Source of the DNA: Myxococcales bacterium
GTDB lineage: Bacteria > Myxococcota_A > Polyangia > JAAYKL01
Assembly (NCBI GenBank): GCA_012522445.1
Contig: JAAYKL010000046.1
Span: forward strand, 20,752 to 84,751
Direction of reading: 5' to 3'
DNA length: 64,000 bases
Position 1 is the stretch's first letter. Each line of letters starts with the position of its first letter. Shown here one piece after another: positions 8,674 to 17,578 of this stretch. Under the pieces are notes generated by a model. That model had not been told where the DNA came from. It worked only from the letters and a program-made list of their open reading frames with translations, and made no database searches. The position numbers and the translations under genes are program-made.

Positions 8674-9324
8674 CTACAGCCACTTGCGGGCTTCGGGCGA
8701 TAAATACGGGTTGTGATGTCGTTCAAAACCAATGGTCGTCGACGGGCCGTGACCGCTGTGCGCGCGCATCTCATCGTCGAGCACAAAGAGGCGTTCGGTC
8801 AATGACCTCAAAAGCTGAGGCCCATCGCCACCAGGCAAATCCGTTCTGCCAATTGAACCGTAAAATAGTGAATCACCTACGAATAAGTCTTTGTCAAACA
8901 GAAAACAAACGCCTCCCGGTGTATGTCCCGGCGTGTGTATCACTTGCGCCACAAGCGCCCCAACCCCAATGGATTGACCGTCCACCAAAGGCTCAAAATG
9001 AGTGGGCACCACAAAGGTTTCGGACAAGCCAAACATCTGGGCTTGGGCGGGCAGCGAGGCGAGCACCGGCGCCTCCTCGGGGTGGATGAAAAAGGGCACC
9101 GACAGCGCGTCGCAGATCGCCTGCACAGCGCCCACGTGATCGATGTGACCGTGGGTATTGTAGACGCCCTGAATCGCCACCCCGTGCCTGTGGGCTTCGG
9201 CGAGCAGGCGCTCTGGGTCCGAACCCGGGTCGATGAAGATGCCCTGGCGGCTGGCGTCGTCCCAAACCAGGTAGCAGTTTTCGGCAAAAGGCCCGTTGAC
9301 GATTGTTTCAAAGCGAAAGCTCAT
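8674..9324 (-). CDS. Metallo-beta-lactamase-fold hydrolase (glyoxalase II-like)
   Basis: The 216-residue product has the metal-binding motif THGHIDH (residues 57-63), a later HTPGHTPGG, and VGDSLFYGSIGRTD, the layout of glyoxalase II-like thioesterases. The opening NGPFAENCYLVWDD is typical of the short bacterial YcbL-like branch. The start is the ATG at 9324 (MSFRFETIV); the longer open frame reads into the preceding gene. It lies 16 bases after the outer-membrane protein gene and 45 bases before the kinase gene, on the same strand. The fold is clear; the substrate cannot be told from sequence and may be a glutathione-type thioester or another thiol ester. Confidence 0.88.
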   Translation of the reverse strand: MSFRFETIVNGPFAENCYLVWDDASRQGIFIDPGSDPERLLAEAHRHGVAIQGVYNTHGHIDHVGAVQAICDALSVPFFIHPEEAPVLASLPAQAQMFGLSETFVVPTHFEPLVDGQSIGVGALVAQVIHTPGHTPGGVCFLFDKDLFVGDSLFYGSIGRTDLPGGDGPQLLRSLTERLFVLDDEMRAHSGHGPSTTIGFERHHNPYLSPEARKWL

Positions 9325-9340
9325 GCGCACATCCTGTTGT

Positions 9341-10300
9341 CTAAAATGCAAAGACCAGCCCCAGCGAAATGGCCGGGAGCCAGCGGTATCGAATGTCTTT
9401 GCCACGGTCCCAGTCGTAGACGTCTTTGTCGTAACGCTCGTACATGGCGAGCGCCTGCACTTTGAGGCCGAGGTGCTCGGACATCATGGTCACCGCGCCG
9501 CCGCCTACGCCAACCAACCAAGCGTTCACCGCCACGTATCCATTAAACGTCATCCCGGTAAACGACTCGGTGGCGCCGCCCCATTCGAAGTGCCTGCCCC
9601 CGCCCACCAAAATGTACGGCGCAAAGCTATAAGAGCGGATGAGGACGAATTTCAGAAAGGGGAAGACGCGCAGCGCTTGCGGATAGGACACATCGCCCCA
9701 GGTGGCCTGGTAGTAAACCTCGAGTCCCGGTGCCAGCCGCGATACGACGTAGTAGGCGAAGTCCGCGCCGATGCCCAAAGAGAATGCCCCCGCGTAGCCG
9801 CCGAAGCCCAGCCCCAGCGACAACTCCATATCGCCGCGGCCATAGGGCTTGGGCTCCTCATCGGCTTGGGCGACACGCACCGAGGGTTCGTGGGAAGCGG
9901 GCACATGTGGCGTGGGCGTCAGTGAAGCGGCGGTGGGCCCCGTCGGCGTATCGAGCGAGAACGGGCGAAGGTGATCCACATCCGTCCCGTCGTCATCGAT
10001 GTCATCCGCAGCAACGCCCGCGTCGTCATCGATGTCATCCGCAACAACACCCGCGTCGGCGTCAGTGTCGGCATCGGCATCGGCTTCGGTCTCGGTGTCG
10101 GCAACGCCAGTGTCAGCATCAACATCGGTGTCGGCAACGTCAACGCCCGCATCGGCATCTCGCATCTCGGGCGCCAGGGCCTGGACGGTCCCCCATGCGC
10201 CGCCGCCAAGCCACACAGCGAACAGCGCCGCTAGACCCCAAATCTTCGCTAGGCCCCCATGACCCAACCAATACCCCTCGCGGTACGCGGCATCATTCAT
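9341..10300 (-). CDS. Outer-membrane beta-barrel-like protein with acidic low-complexity repeat
   Basis: The 319-residue product starts with a signal-like segment (IWGLAALFAVWLGGGAWG, likely cut near VQA-LAPE). Residues about 45-110 are an Asp/Ala/Val-rich stretch with two copies of AGV(V/A)ADDIDDD. The C-terminal 160 residues alternate aromatic and polar residues (MELSLGLGFGGYAGAFSLGIG, FAPYILVGGGRHFEWGG) and end in ISLGLVFAF, a pattern typical of outer-membrane barrels. The ATG overlaps the HD-GYP stop by 8 bases, so the two are co-expressed. No family is recognised; the location is inferred from pattern. The acidic region could bind divalent cations. Confidence 0.7.
   Translation of the reverse strand: MNDAAYREGYWLGHGGLAKIWGLAALFAVWLGGGAWGTVQALAPEMRDADAGVDVADTDVDADTGVADTETEADADADTDADAGVVADDIDDDAGVAADDIDDDGTDVDHLRPFSLDTPTGPTAASLTPTPHVPASHEPSVRVAQADEEPKPYGRGDMELSLGLGFGGYAGAFSLGIGADFAYYVVSRLAPGLEVYYQATWGDVSYPQALRVFPFLKFVLIRSYSFAPYILVGGGRHFEWGGATESFTGMTFNGYVAVNAWLVGVGGGAVTMMSEHLGLKVQALAMYERYDKDVYDWDRGKDIRYRWLPAISLGLVFAF
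9989..10054. repeat. 33-bp tandem duplication within the outer-membrane protein gene
   Basis: Two in-frame copies of a 33-bp unit (9989-10021 and 10022-10054) differ at a few positions and encode AGV(V/A)ADDIDDD. They run into a further stretch of 6-bp imperfect repeats (GTCGGC-like) to about 10150. The unit length preserves the reading frame, so copy number could change without breaking the gene. Confidence 0.85.
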
Positions 10301-12221
10301 GGCCCGACACCCCGGGGTGAAACTCTGGCGCCGTCGCCTTGTCGAGTTCTTGGTACACCTTGTAGGTTTTGAAAATCTCGAGCAGCTCGCCGTCGATGTG
10401 GTTGTCGCGCGCTTCGTAGTCGAGAATTTGCAGCGCCTTCTCGAGGGAGACGGCCTTTTTATAGGGCCGGTCCGACGCGGTGAGGGCGTCGTAAATGTCG
10501 CAGATGGCCATCATCTTGGCGGGCAGCGGAATATCTTTGTCGGTGAGCTGTCGCGGGTATCCCGTGCCGTTGAGTTTTTCGTGGTGACAGCCCGCATAGC
10601 GCGGGATGTTCTTCATGGAACGCCCCCAGGGGATGCGCTCCAAAAACGAGATGGTGTGCGCCGCGTGGCTGCGGATCTCTTCGAGTTCGTCCGGGGTGAG
10701 GCTGCCCTTGGCCACCAACAGCGCGTCCAGCTCGGAGGCCTCCAGGTACGGGCGCCGCTTGCCGTTTAAGTCGAAGTAGGTGCGCGCCGCGACATCTTCG
10801 ACCTTGGCAAAATCGCCGGAGCTCAAGATGGTCGGCTCATTGGCGGAGTTAATGATGCGCCAGCATTCGTCTAGGTCCTCGACGGCCCGCGTCCTCGCCT
10901 GGTCGAGAATGGCCAGCTCTTCGGTGGGCGCCCCCACCTCCATCATTAACAAGCGGCGCTGCAGGTGGTCGTTTTCAATGGACGTGCGGATGAAGTCGAT
11001 GCGCGAGCGGATGATGCGCAGATTGGGCGGATACAGCTTTTTGGCCTTGAGCAGCACCTCTTCGCGTACGCCGACCTTGCCGAAGTCGTGCAGCAAGCCC
11101 GCAGTCTCAATTTCGCGCAACTCCGCTTCGCCAAATTGCGTGTCCGCATACTTGCCGCTGTCGTGCTGGTTCACGGCCTCGGCGAGCTTGCGCGTCAGCA
11201 AGGCCACGCGAAAGGAGTGGCCCGACGTGGTGGGATCGCGCTGCTCAATGGCGTGCACCGACGCCTTGATGAAGCCCTCAAAGATGCGCTGAATCTCGGC
11301 GTAGAGCCGCGTGTTCTCCATGGCGATGCCCGCCTGCGACGCCAAGGTTTCCACCAGGGTGCGGCCGCGGGCGTCCATGGGCACCACCTCGGTTTCGAAG
11401 TCCCGGGGGGTGAGCAGGCGCACCGACGGGTTTTGCTTTTTGTTGATGAGCTGCACCACGCCCATCACCTCGCCCTCCTGGTTGATCATGGGCACGGCCA
11501 ACACCGAGATGGTTTGGTAGCCCGTGCGCAGGTCCCAGCTCGCGTCGAAGCGATAGGGGGCGTCTTCGGGGATCACGCGCACGTCGGGGATGTCGATGGA
11601 GCGTTTCATCACGACGGCGGCGCCCGCGATCGACGTGGCGGAGACCGGCAGGACAAACTCCTGCGACGGGTAATCGATGCTGTCGTTTTGCGAAAACTTG
11701 AACCGCAGGGTGCGCTCGGTCACGTCGTCGGCATCGCCCTCGATGACATAAATGCTGCCGGCATCTGCACCGATGAGGTGGCGCGCCTTTTCGAGGATGG
11801 TGATGAGCAGGACGTCCAGGTCTTTGAAGGTGTTGAGGCTCTTGCCGATCTCGATGAGCTCGCGCAGCTCGTAGTCGCGGCGGCGCAAACTCTTCTCGCG
11901 GTCGACGTCGTTGCGGCGCAGCATGTGAAACTCGAAGCCGCGGTCCAGGGCGCGCAGCAGCGCAGCGCGCGTGACGTCACACGGCAAAATTTCAAACCAC
12001 TCACCGGGGTGTTCTGCATCGGGATCCTCGGCCATGAGGATCCGGGGTCTCTCGCCCACGTTTCCGGCGCGCGCGCTCTCGGATTCGATGACCAACTCGC
12101 TCTCGTCGGCACGCCGCATGAGCAGCAACGCGCCTTCGGGCAACGCGCGGATGTGCAGTGCGTCTTGGGATGAACCGAGCAGTTCACCGAGCCATTCATT
12201 TAGATTCATGCACCTCGTCAT
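10293..12221 (-). CDS. GAF-domain HD-GYP protein, probable cyclic-di-GMP phosphodiesterase
   Basis: A 642-residue cytoplasmic protein. A unique N-terminal region (about 1-125) is followed by a GAF sensor domain (about 130-325, containing LIGADAGSIYVIEGD and GVVQLINKK). The HD-GYP domain follows, with SGHSFRVALLTRKL, the metal motif LLHDFGKVG, HAAHTISFLERIP, HHEKLNGTGYP and DIYDALTASDRPYKK. The HD and GYP motifs are both intact, so hydrolysis of c-di-GMP is expected. About 110 residues separate the HD motif from the downstream helix with HAAHT, longer than in minimal HD-GYP proteins. The start at 12221 has GAGGG five bases upstream; an ATG at 12209 is less well placed. It overlaps the phoH end by 26 bases. 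Confidence 0.93.
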   Translation of the reverse strand: MTRCMNLNEWLGELLGSSQDALHIRALPEGALLLMRRADESELVIESESARAGNVGERPRILMAEDPDAEHPGEWFEILPCDVTRAALLRALDRGFEFHMLRRNDVDREKSLRRRDYELRELIEIGKSLNTFKDLDVLLITILEKARHLIGADAGSIYVIEGDADDVTERTLRFKFSQNDSIDYPSQEFVLPVSATSIAGAAVVMKRSIDIPDVRVIPEDAPYRFDASWDLRTGYQTISVLAVPMINQEGEVMGVVQLINKKQNPSVRLLTPRDFETEVVPMDARGRTLVETLASQAGIAMENTRLYAEIQRIFEGFIKASVHAIEQRDPTTSGHSFRVALLTRKLAEAVNQHDSGKYADTQFGEAELREIETAGLLHDFGKVGVREEVLLKAKKLYPPNLRIIRSRIDFIRTSIENDHLQRRLLMMEVGAPTEELAILDQARTRAVEDLDECWRIINSANEPTILSSGDFAKVEDVAARTYFDLNGKRRPYLEASELDALLVAKGSLTPDELEEIRSHAAHTISFLERIPWGRSMKNIPRYAGCHHEKLNGTGYPRQLTDKDIPLPAKMMAICDIYDALTASDRPYKKAVSLEKALQILDYEARDNHIDGELLEIFKTYKVYQELDKATAPEFHPGVSGHE

Positions 12222-13221
12222 TTTGTCCCTCGTTTGCTTTCACAACCTTGCGCGACGGCCCTTGGGCTTCGTAGGCCTCGATGATTTGTTGCACCAAGGC
12301 GTGCCGCACCACATCCACACCCGAAAAATGGCAGAACGAAATTTGCGGCAGATGCGCCAGTGTTCGCTGTGCGTCGATCAAACCCGACTCTGTGTGCGGC
12401 GGCAAGTCAATTTGCGTTGTATCGCCAGTCACCACGGCTTTGGACGAAAATCCGAGGCGGGTCAAAAACATCTTCATCTGCGCGCGGGTGGTGTTTTGCG
12501 CCTCGTCGAGAATGACAAAGGCGTCATTTAACGTGCGGCCCCGCATAAACGCCAGGGGCGCGATCTCGATTTGTCCCTGCGCGATGAAGTGCTGCGTGCG
12601 CTCGTAGTCGAGCATGTCGTTGAGGGCGTCGTAGAGCGGGCGGACATAGGGGTTGATTTTTTCGACCATGTCGCCGGGCAGAAACCCGAGTTTTTCGCCG
12701 GCCTCCACCGCGGGACGCGTCAGCACGATGCGCCGGTAGCGCCCCGCCAGCAGCTCGTTGACCGCCACCGCCACCGCCAAATACGTTTTGCCCGTGCCCG
12801 CCGGACCGATGCCAAAGGTCAGGTCGTGGCGGCGCATGGCGTCGACGTAGCGCTTTTGGGCAGCGCCCTTGGGCGTGATGAGCCGCCGGCTGGCGGTCAC
12901 GTGCACCACGTCGTTAAAGATGCTGTGCAGCTCCGCCTTGGGGTCGCTGGCCAAGATGCGGACGCCGCGGATGATGTCGCCCTCTTTGAGCGAGTGGTTG
13001 TCGCGACAGGCGCGCGAGAGCTGGTCGACGAGCCGCATGCCGGCGTGCACGCGATCCGCCGCGCCGCGAAAGATCACGGTTTCGCCCCGGTGCCCCATCT
13101 CCACCCCGAGTTCCCGGGCGATGCTCGAGATGAACTCGTTGCCCGGCCCCAGGACGCGCAACATCACATCGCGATCCGAAAAAGTATATTCATCTAAGAG
13201 TTCTGCTGCCTGTTTTTGCAT
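12196..13221 (-). CDS. phoH: PhoH-family ATPase
   Basis: The 341-residue protein has an N-terminal KH-like region (about 10-110) and a PhoH nucleotide-binding domain. Visible motifs are Walker A GPAGTGKTYLA, LTRPAVEAGEKLGFLPGDM, and Walker B FVILDEAQNTT. Its length and layout match YbeZ-type PhoH proteins, which act on RNA and usually sit beside ybeY; no ybeY is seen here. A ribosome site GGAG lies six bases before the ATG. It is the first gene of a minus-strand group reaching to 6910 and is probably driven by the promoter at 13298-13325. Confidence 0.93.
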   Translation of the reverse strand: MQKQAAELLDEYTFSDRDVMLRVLGPGNEFISSIARELGVEMGHRGETVIFRGAADRVHAGMRLVDQLSRACRDNHSLKEGDIIRGVRILASDPKAELHSIFNDVVHVTASRRLITPKGAAQKRYVDAMRRHDLTFGIGPAGTGKTYLAVAVAVNELLAGRYRRIVLTRPAVEAGEKLGFLPGDMVEKINPYVRPLYDALNDMLDYERTQHFIAQGQIEIAPLAFMRGRTLNDAFVILDEAQNTTRAQMKMFLTRLGFSSKAVVTGDTTQIDLPPHTESGLIDAQRTLAHLPQISFCHFSGVDVVRHALVQQIIEAYEAQGPSRKVVKANEGQNDEVHESK

Positions 13222-13297
13222 TCACTGCTCCGCAAGGGTTCGGGACGATTTCGGCCACTGCGTACGCCGCATGTGGCGCGCCAATGCCTCTGTATTC

Positions 13298-13325
13298 TTT
13301 ATAACTACAAAAATTTCGCTTCCAA
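13298..13325 (-). promoter_or_regulatory. Candidate sigma-70 promoter for phoH and the genes behind it
   Basis: On the minus strand TTGGAA (13325-13320) and TATAAA (13303-13298) are 16 bases apart, 77 bases upstream of the phoH ATG. The five genes from phoH down to the kinase at 6910 overlap or are separated by at most 45 bases, so this promoter could serve them all. Confidence 0.6.
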
Positions 13326-13344
13326 TAGTTCATTGTTCGAGAAT

Positions 13345-13373
13345 TTGACAGGTGTGCGCCGATGTAGGACAAT
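13345..13373 (+). promoter_or_regulatory. Candidate sigma-70 promoter for the PilZ gene
   Basis: A perfect TTGACA (13345-13350) is separated by 17 bases from GACAAT (13368-13373). The ATG at 13398 follows 24 bases later with a TTGGAGG ribosome site. It diverges from the phoH promoter, with the two -35 boxes 19 bases apart. Confidence 0.7.
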
Positions 13374-13397
13374 GTGCTCAAACAATTGGAGGACACC

Positions 13398-13865
13398 ATG
13401 ACCCAAAATCGACGCACGAGTTTTCGCATGCCCCAAGATCGGCTGATCACCGAGTTCGTCAAAGATCGCCCATTCCTTTCCACCGCCGTCAACCTGAGCC
13501 GAACCGGCATGTACACCCTGCGGTCCAACGGCTTCTTTTCGCCGCCACCGCGCATTGTACAACTGCAATTCGATGTGCCGGAGGCCAACGAGACCATCTG
13601 GGCCAGCGCGGAGATTCTCTACTTTCAGCGCCACGGACAGGACATCGGCACCGGCATTCGCTTTCGCAACATGGCCCGCTGCCACCGAGAGCTGCTGGCC
13701 GATCTCGTGGAAGACGGTCGCCGCAAAATGATGCGCGCCCTCTTGGGCGACATTTTGAGCCAGCGGAAAAACGCGCCGCACCTCGCACCGCCGCCCCACA
13801 TCACCGCGCCGCTTCCGACGCCGCGCGACAGTGCATCCGCCATTCGCTGGCCCCGCGTTTTCTAA
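13398..13865 (+). CDS. PilZ-domain protein, probable cyclic-di-GMP effector
   Basis: The 155-residue product begins MTQNRRTSFRMP and carries both c-di-GMP-binding signatures of PilZ domains: an RxxxR-type motif (RRTSFR) and NLSRTGMYTLR in place of the usual D/NxSxxG. IGTGIRF closes the barrel. A Pro-rich tail of about 40 residues follows. The start is the ATG at 13398, with GGAGG at the right distance; the longer reading extends into the promoter. It is transcribed divergently from the HD-GYP operon, an arrangement that suggests a local c-di-GMP circuit. The output is unknown. Confidence 0.88.
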   Translation: MTQNRRTSFRMPQDRLITEFVKDRPFLSTAVNLSRTGMYTLRSNGFFSPPPRIVQLQFDVPEANETIWASAEILYFQRHGQDIGTGIRFRNMARCHRELLADLVEDGRRKMMRALLGDILSQRKNAPHLAPPPHITAPLPTPRDSASAIRWPRVF

Positions 13866-13903
13866 ACCGCCTCCCGGACAACCGCCCGGGGCGAGCGACC
13901 GCG

Positions 13904-16156
13904 TCAACCGATTTCCAAATAAGAGAACAGCAGCACTTTGCGGCCAAAGGCGGGAAACTCCACCTCGACCTTGGGGTTGGCGCCGGGTTGCACCGATACC
14001 ACGCGCCCCTTGCCGAAGCGCGCGTGTCCCACGATTTGCCCGGGCACCAAGACGCTGCCGGATTCGGGCAACTGCGAGTACTCGGGATCGACCCAGATGT
14101 CGGTCTTGGGCCGCGGCGGCGCCGGGCGGGGCGTCATGGCCGATCGAAAAGGGGTCCCAGCGCCCACCGGTGCGCGGTAGTCGCCATAGGAGCGGCGCGT
14201 TGACGGCGGTGACAAGAGCTCGGTCTTCACGCCCTCTGCCGCCAGGTGGCGGACGATGTCCGATGGGATGTTGCCGATGAAGCGCGAGGGGGGATTGCTG
14301 CGCGTGTTGCCGTAAAGCCGGCGCTCCCGGGCCCGCGTAATGTACAGTTTTTGGCGCGCGCGCGTCAGGGCCACGTATCCCAGGCGCCGCTCTTCGTCGA
14401 TGGCGTCGGTGTCGCCCAGCACGGCATCCTCGCTGCGCACCAGGGGAAACAACCCCTCCTCCATGCCCGTGACAAACACCGTGTTGAACTCGAGCCCCTT
14501 GGCCGAGTGCACGGTCATCAGCGTGAGCTGATCGGCGTTGAAGTTCGCCGCGTCGATGTCGGTTTGCAGCGTGATGAGCTCGAGAAAATTATCGAGGGTC
14601 GGCTCTTCGGCGTCCGCGACAAAGTCCTCGATGGAGCCGACGAGCTCTTGCACGTTTTCGATGCGCGCGTCGGCCTCGGCGGTGTTTTCCAATTCGAGGC
14701 GCGCGACGTAGCCGCTGTCTTCAATGACGCGCCCCGCCAAAAAGAACGGCCCCTCGGCGATCTCGTTTTGCCAGCGCTGCACCATCTGCTTGAACGCCGC
14801 CAGCTTGGGGATGGCCGCGGCGCCCAGGGTGTCGCGATCGGCGAAGTCAATGGCGTCAAAGGCGCTGCACTCCTTGGCCACCGCGAGCTCGATCAGCCGG
14901 TCGATGGTGGTCTTGCCGATGCCCCGGGGCGGGGTGTTCACCACGCGCACAAAGGCCGTGTGATCGGCGGGGTTTTGAATGAGGCGCAGGTAGGCGATGA
15001 TGTCCTTGACCTCGGCGCGCTCGTAAAACCGCATGCCCCCCACCACGCGATGGGGGATGTTCATGGCGCGCAGCACTTCTTCAAGAACGCGCGACTGTGC
15101 GTTGGTGCGGTAGAAGACGGCTTGCTCCGACAGCGCCGTGCCCTTGGCAGCCAGCTCCTTGGCTGTCCGCGCGACAAAGCGCGCCTCTTCGCGCTCATCC
15201 GGGGTCGCCATCACCGAGATGCGCTCGCCCGCCGCGTTGTCGGTCCAGAGGTTTTTGGGGCGGCGCCCGGCGAGCTGTGACACCACGCCGTTGGCCGCAG
15301 ACAAGATGTTTTGCGTCGAGCGGTAATTGCGGTCCAGGGTGACCGAGACCGCGCCGGGGAACAGCTTTTCGAACTCCAAAATGTTGGTCACGTCTGCGCC
15401 GCGCCACGAGTAGATCGACTGGTCGTCGTCGCCCACCACGCAGATATTTCCGTGGGGCGTCAACATGCGCACCAGCTCCAACTGCACCTTGTTGGTGTCC
15501 TGAAATTCGTCCACCAGCACAAAGTCGAACATGCCCGCGATCTCTGCGGCCAAGGCGGCGTCGGCGCGCATGGACAACACCGTGCGGTACAGCAGGTCGC
15601 CAAAGTCCAGGGCCGAGGCCTCGCGCATGCGCTGCTCGTACAGGGCGTAAAGCTGCTGCACGTGCCTGCGGTAGAAATCGGTTTGCGGGTACTCATCGGG
15701 GCCTTGCAACACCTGCTTGGCGCGGTTGATCTCCGCGGCCACGGCCTTCGCCGGGAACTGGGTCGTCGACAGGTTGAGCTCCTTGAGCACCCGCGTCACC
15801 ATGGCCCGCTGGTCTTGGTCGTCGTAAATCGTAAACTTGGGGTCCACCCCCATGCGCGGTCCATATTGCCGAAGCAAGCGCGCACAGCTCGCGTGAAACG
15901 TGGACACCCAGCACCGCGCGTCCTCGCCGAGCAGGGTCGCGACGCGGTCCAGCATCTCTTTGGCGGCCTTGTTGGTGAAGGTGACGGCCATGATGCGCCA
16001 CGGGGCGACGCCGTGGTTGCGCACCAAATTGGCGATGCGGTACGTGATGACCCGCGTCTTGCCGGATCCCGCGCCGGCCAGCACGAGCAAGGGCCCCTCC
16101 ACGTGGCGGGCGGCCTGACATTGTTGTTCATTGAGCTCCGAAGACAGATCAAACAT
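13904..16156 (-). CDS. pcrA: UvrD/PcrA-type ATP-dependent DNA helicase
   Basis: A 750-residue superfamily 1A helicase, close to the usual 720-770 of PcrA/UvrD. Motifs are in order: Q motif LNEQQCQAA, Walker A LAGAGSGKTRVITYRI, AVTFTNKAAKEM, Walker B FVLVDEFQDTN, GDDDQSIYSWRGAD, LDRNYRSTQNIL, MTVHSAKGLEFNTVFVTGMEEG and VALTRARQKLYI. The C-terminal Tudor-like segment (VLVPGQIVGHARFGKGRVVSVQ) is the RNA-polymerase-contacting domain typical of PcrA. Roles in nucleotide excision repair and in clearing replication forks follow from the family. The gene converges on pilZ and stands alone. Confidence 0.96.
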   Translation of the reverse strand: MFDLSSELNEQQCQAARHVEGPLLVLAGAGSGKTRVITYRIANLVRNHGVAPWRIMAVTFTNKAAKEMLDRVATLLGEDARCWVSTFHASCARLLRQYGPRMGVDPKFTIYDDQDQRAMVTRVLKELNLSTTQFPAKAVAAEINRAKQVLQGPDEYPQTDFYRRHVQQLYALYEQRMREASALDFGDLLYRTVLSMRADAALAAEIAGMFDFVLVDEFQDTNKVQLELVRMLTPHGNICVVGDDDQSIYSWRGADVTNILEFEKLFPGAVSVTLDRNYRSTQNILSAANGVVSQLAGRRPKNLWTDNAAGERISVMATPDEREEARFVARTAKELAAKGTALSEQAVFYRTNAQSRVLEEVLRAMNIPHRVVGGMRFYERAEVKDIIAYLRLIQNPADHTAFVRVVNTPPRGIGKTTIDRLIELAVAKECSAFDAIDFADRDTLGAAAIPKLAAFKQMVQRWQNEIAEGPFFLAGRVIEDSGYVARLELENTAEADARIENVQELVGSIEDFVADAEEPTLDNFLELITLQTDIDAANFNADQLTLMTVHSAKGLEFNTVFVTGMEEGLFPLVRSEDAVLGDTDAIDEERRLGYVALTRARQKLYITRARERRLYGNTRSNPPSRFIGNIPSDIVRHLAAEGVKTELLSPPSTRRSYGDYRAPVGAGTPFRSAMTPRPAPPRPKTDIWVDPEYSQLPESGSVLVPGQIVGHARFGKGRVVSVQPGANPKVEVEFPAFGRKVLLFSYLEIG

Positions 16157-16265
16157 GGCGGCACCTTAGTCAGAAGCCCCAAGGGGTGCAATCCCGTTTT
16201 TCAAAGTGCTGCGGCGCGCGTTTTGCCGTATGCTCCGGCGAATTCGCAACCCAGAAAGACCGCCC

Positions 16266-17540
16266 ATGAGCGCCCCTCCCCATTCGCCGACGTCCCCACA
16301 CCACAGCGATTACCAGCAGGCGCTCTCCGCGCTCTACGCCCTGTCTCCCAAGGGCATACAGCTCGATCTGTCGCGGGTCTTAGCGGCCTCTCACCGCCTC
16401 GGCGACGTCCACCAGCGCCTGCGCGCCGTGCAAATCGCCGGCACCAACGGCAAGGGGACGGTCACCCGCGTCTTGGCACATGCGGCCCACCGCGGCGGGC
16501 TGCGCGTGGGCATGTTCACCTCGCCGCACCTGCACCGCTTTGCCGAGCGCGTGCAAATCGACGGGCAATGTGCCGACGACGACGCGTTGGCCCGAGCGCT
16601 GGGGCGGGTCCTGCAGCTCACCCGGCCGCCCGACGCCATCCCGCTCACGTTTTTTGAGGCCGCCACGCTGTGTGCCCTCTTGGTGTTCGCGCAGGCTCAA
16701 GTCGACATCGCCTTCTTGGAGGTGGGACTCGGCGGACGCCTCGACGCCACGAGCGCCGTACCGCCCATCGCCACGACCATCACCTCCATCGGCCTGGACC
16801 ACACCGCCCTGCTGGGCGACACCGAAGCCGCCATCGCCGCCGAAAAGGCCGCCATCGCACGTCCCGGCATTCCGATGTTCACCGGCGCGCTCCCAACAGA
16901 AGCCCACAACGCGGTGGCCGCCATTTGCCGCGCACGCCAGACGCCCTTGCGGGTCCTGGGCCGCGACTTCCACGTCGACGACACGCTCACACCGCCGTGG
17001 CCCGGCGCGCACCAGCGGCAAAACGCCCACCTGGCCCTGGCCATCTACCGGCACTTGCAACAACGCCACTTCCCCACCCTCGACGACGCCAACTTCCGCC
17101 GCGCCCTGGGCAGCGCCACCTGGCCGGGGCGATTCGAACGCATCGGCACCCGCCCCACCTTCTTGCTCGACGGCGCCCACAACATGCCCGCCGCGCGCGC
17201 GCTGCTGGACGCCCTCGACGAACAGCGCACCCCGGTGGACACCCTGATCTTCGGCGCCCTATCCGACAAGCCCTTCGCGGAGATGTTCGCCCTGCTGCGC
17301 CCCATCTGCCGCCGCGTTATCTGCGTGGCGCCGCCCATCCAGCGCGCCTTCGATGCCGCGGCCTTTGCCCAACAGCATCACCTGCACCTGGCCCGCGATA
17401 TGTCTGATGCATTGCAACAAGCCGCGCGCCTGTCTCCGGAGGCGTCATCCACGGTGTTGGTGACCGGTTCGTTTTTTACCGTGGCCGAAGCCCGGCGCCT
17501 GCTCACCGACGCGCCCAGCGATCCCCCGGTGGGATTGTAG
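16266..17540 (+). CDS. folC: Bifunctional dihydrofolate synthase / folylpolyglutamate synthase
   Basis: FolC adds glutamate to dihydropteroate and to folates. The 424-residue product has the Mur-ligase-type P-loop AGTNGKGTVTRVL, the folate-loop motif TSPHLHRFAERVQI, FLEVGLGGRLDATS and GLDHTALLGDT. A C-terminal ligase domain (RPTFLLDGAHNMPAARAL) follows. The start is the ATG at 16266; the longer frame adds 20 Arg-rich residues. It diverges from pcrA and converges on the HtrA gene. No accD or cell-division partner is adjacent. Confidence 0.93.
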   Translation: MSAPPHSPTSPHHSDYQQALSALYALSPKGIQLDLSRVLAASHRLGDVHQRLRAVQIAGTNGKGTVTRVLAHAAHRGGLRVGMFTSPHLHRFAERVQIDGQCADDDALARALGRVLQLTRPPDAIPLTFFEAATLCALLVFAQAQVDIAFLEVGLGGRLDATSAVPPIATTITSIGLDHTALLGDTEAAIAAEKAAIARPGIPMFTGALPTEAHNAVAAICRARQTPLRVLGRDFHVDDTLTPPWPGAHQRQNAHLALAIYRHLQQRHFPTLDDANFRRALGSATWPGRFERIGTRPTFLLDGAHNMPAARALLDALDEQRTPVDTLIFGALSDKPFAEMFALLRPICRRVICVAPPIQRAFDAAAFAQQHHLHLARDMSDALQQAARLSPEASSTVLVTGSFFTVAEARRLLTDAPSDPPVGL

Positions 17541-17578
17541 GCAACCGCACGCAGCAAATGATGTGGCGGACTCCGCGC

